NCBI GenBank assembly: GCA_027627225.1
Contig: CM051038.1
Span: forward strand, 46,403,343 to 46,467,342
Source: Congeria kusceri
Lineage: Eukaryota > Mollusca > Bivalvia > Myida > Dreissenidae
DNA length: 64,000 bases
Reading direction: 5' to 3'
Part shown: positions 11,406 through 22,300 of the stretch, piece after piece
Layout: every line of letters starts with the position of its first letter
Numbering within the stretch: the first letter of the stretch is position 1
Program-made: the position numbers and the translations under genes
The notes under the pieces: generated by a model
Databases searched by the model: none
Told to the model about the DNA's origin: nothing
What the model saw: the letters and a program-made list of their open reading frames with translations, nothing else

Positions 11406-13058
11406 TGATAAGGCCCTCTATTTGCAGACAGATGGAATAAATGTTGTTGAATTGTAATTGGGTGACAACCACTGCAATTATAGGTAACCCGTAATTATCT
11501 CATTTTCATTGTTCTTACTCATATACAAACTGTTACATTTGTGATGTTTGAAGTATACTAACTTCAGCTCGGGTTGAACCAAAAGCTTTTTGTTTTACAA
11601 TTATACCTATTGTTCAATAAATAATTGTCATGCATTGTGTATGAGTCAACTGACCCAACCGACCTATGGAGAAATTCAATAAAGCAGGTACATTGGAAAT
11701 GTATTGACATATCGATCCCTCTGTAACAATGAAGACCGTTCAAGTGACCCGGAACAACCCAATACACATGTTTTGATATTATCGTTTTTTTTCTGTAGTA
11801 ATATGACAAGCAGGGTTTTCCTATGGATACAGTACACAGAATATATATTCATTTACCAATTAATACCATAAATGTGCCCATTTACGGTATCTTTTCAATG
11901 TTTTATCGCGATGAATAAACCGTTGCCTAGCCACCAGTGTTCATGTAGATTTTTCAACATGTAATACTCATAAAACTCCGTTTAGGTTCAGTGATCAGCA
12001 AACAGAGTTGAAACTTTGGTGATTTATTGCAAATGTATTGCTGTTCAAACACAATTTAATAAAAATCGAAAGGGGACAGTTGCAATTATTTTCAGAACCA
12101 TTTATCTTAAATTAGTGACCCGCAATTAACAGTGATTCGGAATTCCTTCAATAACTGTACTTCTTGGAAAGGAAAACCACTTCAACATAACCGAAAATTC
12201 GAGTTAAAACTTGGAGATAACCGTATTTATTGTATATAAAATAAAAAGGGAAAAGTTGGAAATTATGTTGGACTTATCAGGAATATTAACATGTATCACA
12301 GTATCACAATAAGCAATTAAGTCAAGAATATATATAGCTGTCTTTCTGTAAACACACTTTGTGTTAATATTGTTTCGTATTTTTATAGTGGTCACTGCAC
12401 TGTTTAGACAAATGGTCACGCGCCTAAAGTAAAGAACATTGTTTTTGTTACCTAAATCTCTATATAAATGATTAATTTGTATTTTCGACTGTTATAATCG
12501 AGGTGTGAAACATTTTCGACTGTTGCCCGGTCAGATGAACTGTTTCATGCGCAGAATGAAATGCTAATCTATATGACGTCACTGTTCCGCGCTGTATTCG
12601 TAACAACACAAGTGTTAATTTCTAATATTTTCGTAATGTAAATTAGTTTTATTATTATATTCATTATGTGTATAAATACTTATTTAAAAGAAATCACGTT
12701 AAAAGTATATAAAAAATCCCTGACAGCTAGTGACAACAGTTTTAACTGTTCCCAAAACACCTCTGAAATAACCATACTGAGGTTTTCTACTGCAGTTTCA
12801 TCATTTGTACAGTTTGCTGTTTCCGGCGACGATGCAAATGTCCCAGAAAATAGGAAAGACACTCACACTTCTATCTACATCGTACCGATCTTTTTACGTA
12901 ATATGACTTTGCTATGCCCCTGTATTCTCGTCTGTATGTTGAAATGACGGGGATATTTACAGATCACGAATCTGAAAATTAATTGTTTATTTATAACAAC
13001 ACGATTTTTAAACAAAAGTAAATTTTCAGACTGAAAAGTCGGTTCTGTCAATAAATAA
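11406..13058. other. Intergenic, no gene seen
   Basis: No recognised element. The small open frame 12,666-12,947 has no motif, no good start context and no splice partner. Confidence 0.35.
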
Positions 13059-13059
13059 T

Positions 13060-13168
13060 ACGCTTGTCAAAAACCAATTTCCTGATGAATGGATGGTTAT
13101 TAATAACTAATGACTTGTTCAACACGCTTGTGAAAACCCATTTCCTGATGAATGGATGGTTATTAAAC
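13060..13168. repeat. Tandem duplication just upstream of a promoter
   Basis: A block of about 46 bp starting 'acgcttgt.aaaa' and containing 'tttcctgatgaatggatgg' occurs at 13,060 and 13,124 (64-bp period). It ends immediately before a TATA-like sequence, so it may affect the promoter of the secreted-protein gene. Confidence 0.75.
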
Positions 13169-13171
13169 GTA

Positions 13172-13177
13172 TATAAA
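13172..13177 (+). promoter_or_regulatory. Candidate TATA box of the secreted-protein gene
   Basis: 'cgtatataaacacggc' lies about 185 bp upstream of the ATG at 13,359. A transcription start some 30 bp downstream would give a 5' UTR of about 155 nt. Position-based inference only. Confidence 0.4.
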
Positions 13178-13358
13178 CACGGCTGGTGTCGTTGCCCAGA
13201 CATCTAAATGGCCTAGAAAGCCAATGACTTGTTCTTTTAAACAAGAACTGATACAAAGAAGTTAATGCCAGTTGTCTCACTATATGTAAGAGCAACTCTT
13301 GTAAAGGGCACATCCTGTAATTCATCATAAACACAGGCTGTGTATTTGAGAGAAAAAA

Positions 13359-16300
13359 ATGTCTACACTTTGGTGTAAGTTTGTATTTATATTCATTGTT
13401 CTTTTATTACGGAACGGCGGAAGTTTTGCCTTCCAGAAATGGTTGCTACGCCATTCCTCCGCAAAGGTATTGCCCACAGACGCGTACAGCCGGACATTGT
13501 TGACGCCGTCTGAGATCGAATGTTCCTTCGAATGCCTCCGCGAGAGTTCGTGCAGGAGCGCCAGTTATCGCCGCGGGACGAGGGAATGCATGTTGTCTGA
13601 CTTGCAACCGTTTGTCATTGACTTGTCCGGTCAAGAAGACAGCTCCGTAGAAGTCTTTGGTGTAGACGGTAACCGTATCTTTTATTTATTGTTTATCTAC
13701 AGAGACCATCATAGATGAGAAATAGCTTGCTGACGGACACAAAGAACTTAATAACGTTATTTCGTGCTTACGTCAAAATGACGTCGTGTTACACACGAAT
13801 TGTATGGTTTTCAGTGAAATATAAATAGAATACTAAACTATGCTAGTATGGTATTCTGAGAACTTATATCAACCAAGTTAGTTGTGTCAAGTTGTATCGG
13901 ACGAGAGACGCAACATATAATTACATGCGCACAAAAAATAATGGTCACGTACGTGATTTCACAAGCTGGTTTTGCCATCTTTAACGAATTCTAGAAAAAA
14001 AACAACAACAACAAGAAGATATCATGAGTTTATTTTATGCTTTCCAGTGATATATCGGGAAATAATATTGGTAATTCACAGTTTTAAAACAGTGAAAATT
14101 AGCACTCTGGTAATTTTCACTGTTTCACTTTGGTTCCCGATGTAATACAGTAATGAAACGGACTGTCAATTATGCCGGACACAAATTGTGAAATGACGCC
14201 ATTATTTTGATGTCATATGACGTTCTGAGTTCCGCGATATTTTCCAATTAAAGCCAAAAATTAAAATAAAACGGCAATAAAAAAACGCATAAAATAAAAA
14301 GACAATTTGTTCAGTTCGGTGTAAGATCGTATTTTATTTCACTAGTGCTCATAGAAGTTGATATTTTCAAAATTGGTGCATTTGTTAGTATGTCTTTCGT
14401 TGTTTGTTCAGAGTGGACGATGGTGTTTCGAGGCACGCCTGGTATTGGAGTGAACCCTATAACGGCCTGGCTGACGGTGGATAGTGTGACCACCGGCGAT
14501 CCTGCATGCAGGGAGCTCTTGGGGAACTCCTGCAAGCAACACTTCCGGGATCCTATTGTTGCACAATGGAACAACATGAAAATCAAACAGGTAGACATGT
14601 TTAAAATGTTACTATGTATTCGGGTCGGGTAACCTGTTAAAATACAGTAAACTGCAATCTCTCTAAACCGGACTTGTTCACGTTCCCGCGGATGCCCGAT
14701 TTAGAGTGTTTCCACTGGATATGTTGCTTTGTGTTTTGATGTGTTATTTCAGATATATTTCTACGAGCTAAAGTATGTTACGAAAGGCTAGCTTATGGTG
14801 TTTGCTGTCCTTTTACGTTATGTCATGTTATCTCATTTTGGGAAAACGTGTTCAAATATTCCTAGATTTGCATTAGATTTGGTTTTTGTACAGCGTGAGT
14901 TTTGATGTTATTTCGCAATGATTGTGCTGACATTGTGAATTCTGTAGAGGTAATACTCGACTTTGCTAAGCCAATGGTGAATTCTTTAGAGGTAATACAC
15001 GACTTTGCTAAGCCAATGGTGAATTCTGTAGAGGTAATACACGACTTTGCTAAGCCAATGGTGAATTCTTCTGAGGTAAAACACTTTGCAAGCACAACTG
15101 TGAACAACTTTGCTAAGACAGTTATGAATATTTTTTATGTAAACAAGGACATGGCTAAGACAATTGTGGATTCTTTTGAGGAAAAAACCACTGTGCTAAG
15201 ACAATTGTGGATTCTTTTGAAGTAAAACCACTTTGCTAAGACAATTGTGGATCTTTTGAGGTTAAACCACTTTGCTAAGACAGTTGAGGATTCTATTGAA
15301 GTAAAACCACTTTGCTAAGACAATTGTGGATATTTTAGGCAAAACCACTTTGCTCAAACAGTTGAGAATTCTTTTGAGGTAAAACCACTTTGCTAAGACA
15401 ATTGTGAATTCTTTTGAGGCAGAGATCTATTAACAAACAAAGATTAGAAACATGTATACAAGCCTGCGGGAACTCTCGTCTAATCTCGTGGCCCCGACTT
15501 ATCACGTGTCTTAAGCGTGTACGCTCGCCAATTCACTTTGCCTAAAACTGTGTTATTTCTGTACGGATTTTGCTAAATAAAGTCACATTTAGAAGGAAAT
15601 TTAAAACTGAACAACATGAAACAAACACTGCGATTTTTTCTTAAATAGTTCAGGAAATATTCAGAGCGAGGCTTTGCAAGATTTCAGTTGGCATCAAGAT
15701 TTTTTTATTGAAAAGTATACACCCAGCATTTGTCTAATACGTTAACCATTCTGGACGGATTTTTCTGAATTAAGTATTATTCTGAAGGCAATTTGAAATT
15801 AATTGTACACCAAGAAACATCTATTGTTATTTTACCTTTAATAGTTTAGGAGATATTCATATTTAAAGCGAGGCTATGTAAGATTTCAGACTATGGCTGC
15901 AAGATAATTATTTAAAAGTATCGAAACTGCCTTTGCCTAAAACTTTGTTATTTCTGGACGGATTTTGCTGACTAAAGTATCATTTTGAAGGAAATTTAAA
16001 ACTGAACACCAAGAAAAAAACACTGTGATTTTATCTCAAATAATTCCGGAGATATTCAGAGCGAGGATTTGTAAGATTTCAGCAGCAAGATTTTAATTGA
16101 AAAGAATCTAACCTGCCTTTGCCTCAAACATTGTTATTTCTAGACGGATTCTCCCAAATAAAGTCGCATTTTGAAGGTTATTTAAAAGAAGAAACATGGT
16201 GCTTTTACTGTTCAAACAGCAATTTGTGAAAAAAAAAACATTAATAAACATACTATTACTACTCTTTCGATATATATTTTTCACAGTTGTTCAATGTTTC

Positions 16301-19300
16301 ATTTTTGCTTTGTGCTTGTTTTTCTCTCTCAAATTTTTTCTTATAACCTTTAATTGTCTTAATTTAATATGCAACACAATGGTCTTGAATAACCATGCGT
16401 GATTGAGAACTCGAGGGCTATCTCTCCATGGGAGACTAATCACGCTATGGATTAAAGCGTTAATTGGCATGCCTTGGACACCACATGACTGCACAAATAT
16501 AGATAAGCAAGATAATTGAGATAAGATGACACGCGTCACCTTCAAAACACATGTATAATGAAAAACAAGAGTATTTTCCCATCGCAAATGTATGTTTAGT
16601 TTCATTACACTAAAAACGATTTTGTGGACCAAATGATTTTTTTATCCATCATCAATGCAATAATATATTAAAAGTATGATTAAGCAACACACAAGAATAT
16701 GTAGTACATAATGTAAAGTTTATTAGATTTTATTTTAAAATATTTATATTACACGTATTTCCAACAACTTTTAAGAAAAATGCCGATATACTCTGCCATA
16801 ATTATAGATCCGATCACGTGGTTTATCGTGATTGACATCTCGGTGGCCGCGAGAATCAACGGTAACTCGCGATAACACTCATCTTTGTTTATTGAGGTTA
16901 CGCATGCGCAAATAAATTCCTTCTTTGTTACATATACAATATTCAAAGTTTGATCTCAATGTTCACCATGGCCAAGCTACTTTCCAATATATCACCATAC
17001 ATTGTTGGAAAGATAAGGACATAACCTTTTGAAAAAACAGTATGTTAAAAATGTATATACGTTGTAACTCAAAATATTTACCTTGGAATAAACACACCGG
17101 TTTTGACAGGCATGGCGGTTGCCAGCTTGTGCATGAATACATGGCCAAAAGTTATGAAGCTGGGAACCACTAAGACAAAGTAGTGCCCAAAACTTTTTTT
17201 TTCTTATTTCTTACATATATACCTTTAAATTGATACCAAAACATATAATTTAAACTGTATTTTACAAATTATATGCATCCTGCACTCAACCACATGTGCT
17301 TACTATCTAACTGACAGCATGTAACCCTAAGGGTGTGACTTCCGTTTTGGGGTAATCAGACCTATTGATAGATCTTTGTTTGAGGTAACAAAAACACGTT
17401 GCAAAGAAAAGTGTGAATATTTTGAGGAATAATTTCGATGTAAAAATGCAACTTTGCTAAGACAACTGTGAATTCATATCAGGTAAAAATCGCTTTCTAC
17501 ACCAACACGGATGAGAGGTTCATCGTCTTTGACGGCAGAGACAGTACCACGAGCAGCTGGTTCTCTCAGAACAGGATCCTGAACTCCTCGTGGAAGAACA
17601 TCGCGAATTATGATTACGGCGTCTTCTCTTTGGAGGGGTAATATTATATATTCTCACATAGGGGCTATAGACGTTATAGTTGTAGCATACTTTGACCGAA
17701 ATATCTTAGTTATTTAACGTGCCCGCAGGGCGAGATTAAATAATTAGCATATTGAGGTCAAGGGTGCTACAAGTGTTTTATACCATATTTACCAATCACA
17801 TCGCAAATTTTACGATACCGATCCCAATGGGCAGTTACTAGACGTCGAGTGAGGTCTGTTATGCTTGGCATGTGTGCGAAGCATGAGTGTAGTTTAGCGC
17901 TGTCGAAGGTGGATGCTAACCGTTCAATAAGTAGCGTGCGTATACATTAAAATTAAATGTTAACATACTGTACCCTATACTTATTGCACGATAAGCTTGC
18001 ATTTGAGACTTTACCAACCAGTGTATGTTCTAATATCACAGTTATTGAATACCGCAAAACAAAGAAAACTCTCTGAACTATGGTTTAATTGTGGTTTACT
18101 TAACGAAGTGTATCAGCATCGGAGTTATGATTTTCAGACGATTTTTTTTGGAGGGCAATATGTTATGTTTTCAAATACACGTAATGGCTATAGATGTTGA
18201 TATAGATTGTCGTAGAGACTGGGCGTACACAGCCAAATGACAATAAGTAAAATTTAACCAAGTAAAACGTACAAGTTTACAAGAACGAATAACTAATTGG
18301 GCAAGGCACACTTTGTGCATAATAAACCTTTTTTTTGCAAAAGTAATTTCATAAAAATTGATGAAAATATGTTTAATTCAATTGACATTAAATACCCAGT
18401 TTATCTTCGATTATGTTACTAAACACCACCATATATATTTTCACGTGTCCTACACCTGAGGTAGAGACCCTACGGAAGTACATTAATTTGTTTTAGCTAC
18501 GTCCCTGATTATGGCTTTGTAATGTACCTATCAATATTTCCCCCCAGTCGGGGAAGCGGCGCGCTGACCAAGGGGAATTTGACTAATTTTATTTTTTTGG
18601 GTCTAATTCGCTACCCTAGAGCCAAGCATTAACAATTGTTGTCTACATCCCCTCAGTGGGAGATGCCTAATTGGTGTATCAAATGGCCATGTCCTGAGGG
18701 GGGGGGGGGGGGGAGGCAATATTACCGGGATCTAAAATCCGACCAAACTATGTCCCTGGACCTGGAATCATTCGGCGTGTCAAATATTTTCTAATCGCAA
18801 ATAATAACTACAGAAGTTGGTAGGTTTACGTTGTGGTGTTTCTTTTCGTGGGTCCTATTTTTATTTCAAATATATCAACACTTAGGAGAATATTTAGAAA
18901 TACCTTAACAGCGTTCCAAGGCGGAGACATATAGAGAATATTAGGTTAGTGTCTTTGTGTACTTGAATTTATCCGACGAGTTAAAGAAAGGTTTACACGA
19001 CGAGGCTTGCCGAGCCGTGTAAGCCTTTCGGAGACGAGTCGGATAAATTCAAGTACACAAAGACACTAACCTAATATTCTATTTATCCTACCATATTTTT
19101 ATTTATTTATTTTATGTATAACAACCACACTATTAACGTTTATTTATTTGAAACAATACTAAAAAAACGCATTAAAGTTACTGAATCTAACCTTGCGTAG
19201 TAACATGGAATATATATGGAATATATTCATGATGTTTCCGCCACTCGAAATAGTCCGAAACAATTCAATGCAAAACGCAGTGTAATAAGATAAAATATCG

Positions 19301-22300
19301 CCATATGCTTCGTTTCAAATATGTTCACCATGCCAAGTGCTACACACTACAGTAGATAAAAGAAGGTTTTATTCAAATGCAAGTCCGTGTTTCGACCAAA
19401 CTGTTCAACAACAAAAGACCAAAATGGCTGGCAATTTTAACTTTCCAAAAGTGTATATGCAGGATTTATCTTCGTCTAGATGTTTATTATATACCATTTC
19501 TATTATCTTTCAAAATATACACACAACTCAATTATTCCAGAATGACACAGCATAAAATTAAAAATGAAATACACCCTACTCACCAGATTTTTTCATTGAT
19601 AAAAACGTCGTGTAGTCCAGTTTTACAGAGGTTCTAGCTTCCATAGTGAGTTGTTATTCCGCACATGGCATGATCGATAAAGGTGCAAACATAATCCTTC
19701 TATTCCTTTTAAAACAGTTGGTGTAAGCGGGTAATTCTTTGTGGATAGACTTTCTTTGATTAACCAACAAAGAAACGGTTTATTCATCAAAGAAATAACC
19801 CTTTATGTAAATTTCCTTTCAAAAGTAAACTAATCGAAGACTGCATCCAAATTACTAGATCTAACACCTTATGATGGCAACTCTGTTCTCCACCCACAAC
19901 AATCCAGCTCGGAATACACTCGACTTATAGAAAATTGAAATGGATTTAATCTCACCGGTTCCATTCGAGTCATATATTCCATGGATACACTTTTTGATAT
20001 AAATCTTATTATCATAATCCATCCAAAAAACACAGAAACACTAACGATTGTAATCTGATTGCTCTTTTTAAATTCCAGCACTGTATAAACTTAAAACTCA
20101 ACTGAATGACGTAAAACATTTGATTTCGTCATTACGCGCGCACGCGAATTTTGGCGAGTTATTTTAAACCGAAACGACCTGTATTGTGTCGATAGTTAAC
20201 TGTTATTGATTATTTTTCCTCTACAAATGTGTTACTATTTAATTTATTGTAATGTAGTATTTATTATAAGGTATATAATAAAATGTAATTATTGAATGTT
20301 TAGTGTCTTATTTCCACCAATAGATGAACTGTTAAATATCGCCCCATTTCGTAACCTTTAAAATTACTTGTTTATGACGTCACTCACATTCCTGGAAAAA
20401 GTAGTCCGTCAACAGTATATACATGAGGGTGTCAGATAAACCTTGCTAGTCGGATAAAGCAAAAGTTTATCTGACAGGTAGAGTTTCCTACTATAAAATC
20501 ATTTAGTGGTAGGATAAAACTCTTTTTCATGTGTGTGTGCCAGCTTCATGTTTTTCGTATTGTATTATTTGCGGTTGCTTGTGCATATACAGGCCTTCCA
20601 GCGTTCCTACTTGTTCCTCCTTTTCCTCCTTTTTTTCTTCTGTTTTAACAGGTTCCTACTTTTCTGCAAAATCCTCCTACTAATGTTAATTTTTTAAGTT
20701 AAATTTAGTGATTCAGAGTATACTTTTTACCATTTTGCCCGTTAATCTGGAAAAATGCTGTAGCTGATGCTTCACTGGCAGTGTATTCGTTTAGAGATAT
20801 TTTCAGGAAAATGCTTACCTCAAAGTTTTTCATCCGAAACTTTACTGTAGATGCATATGTGACGACTACACATGCAATAAAGATGATTTTTCTCATTATC
20901 TTTTTTGTTGACTTCAAAACATGCAATTGTGTTAGTTTTATTAACGTTATTGTTGGTACTTTTCCTAACGTTTAGAAAAAATATCCTACTTTCTCCTACT
21001 AGTTCACAGAATATACATGTACTCGTAATTTTTGGTTGAACCATGCCGGAAGGCCTGCATATGCGCTTGGTCACTTGCCTGAAAAATAAATTACCTTTAG
21101 TTTCTAGTACGTGTTTCTGTATTGTAGATGTAGTAGTGCTCCAACGGGTCGAACAATTTCTTCGGGTCAAAATTTCAAAGTTCGGGTAATTTCGGGTCGG
21201 GTCGGGTATTAAACTAGTTAATTGTAGAAACAGGTTAATCCACATTCAGAAACCTTTTTCTTTAGAGCATTACATGTCAGACAAGACAGAAATAAAGATT
21301 TTTATAATTGTGACTGAATACTGTACATAAAATAAATCCTTTATTTAGTATTTATCACATTCTTGATAGTAAAAAGGTCCTTTTTAAAACACCATTCACT
21401 GGACAAAAGTACAGTAATAATAATTGCATTTTCAATCAGGAACAAAGCTTCACTTACTTGAGATGAAGAAGCCAATCTAGCTTATGGATGTTTTTGCTCT
21501 AAATGCCTTCTCAAGTTTGAAGTCGATCAAGTTTTATAGACAAGTTCCGTTTTACAAATATCGCAAACAGCCATGTTTTTGTCCGAAACATCCTTACCTT
21601 TGTCGGATTTGATCCCATAATACGCCCATACCGGCGACTCAAAAGCCTTTGACGTGTCTATTAAATTCATTTATGTTGATTTGGAATGAAAACAACGCTT
21701 AAAGTAAATTTTACTGTGTTTGTTTAATCTATTAACAAGTTAATACAGTGATCTCCCGTTTCGTAAAAGCGGTTCGAACCGGTACCGTTGACGGAAACTT
21801 TGGCCCGGAACCACGGGTAATTTTTTTTACCCGTGAATACGTTTTTTTTCGGGTACCCGTTGGCGCCCTAAGATGTAGTGGCAGTGTCATTGTCATTTAT
21901 AAGCAGATGAATCAGTAGAGACAAAACTAAAAATGTGCCTATGTAGAGGCAGTTTTATTGACTTTTATCTGTAGATGAGTCAGTAGAGACATAACTAAAA
22001 ATGTGCCATAGTATGTAGTGGCAGTTTCATTGACGTTTATATATAGATGGATTAGTAGAGTTAAAACTAAAATTGTGTCTATATTCGTTGACTTTGATAC
22101 TTGGTATTTATTTCTTTATAAACCGATCATAATTTTTAGCTCGACTATTCACCGAATAGTTCGAACTGTACTACTCACCCGTGCGTCGGCATCGGCGTAA
22201 TGCTCAGGTTAAGGTTTGCGTGTTATATCTCTGTCCATATTTCCAAGTCCATATCTCTGTAACTACTACAGATATTGAATTGAAACTTCACACATGTCTT

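Noticed and set aside
11122..11472. 116-residue minus-strand frame
   Set aside because: It covers the AAGCCCCTTGG minisatellite and is repetitive for that reason.
12666..12947. 93-residue open frame before the secreted-protein gene
   Set aside because: No signal peptide, motif or splice support; composition is that of surrounding AT-rich DNA.
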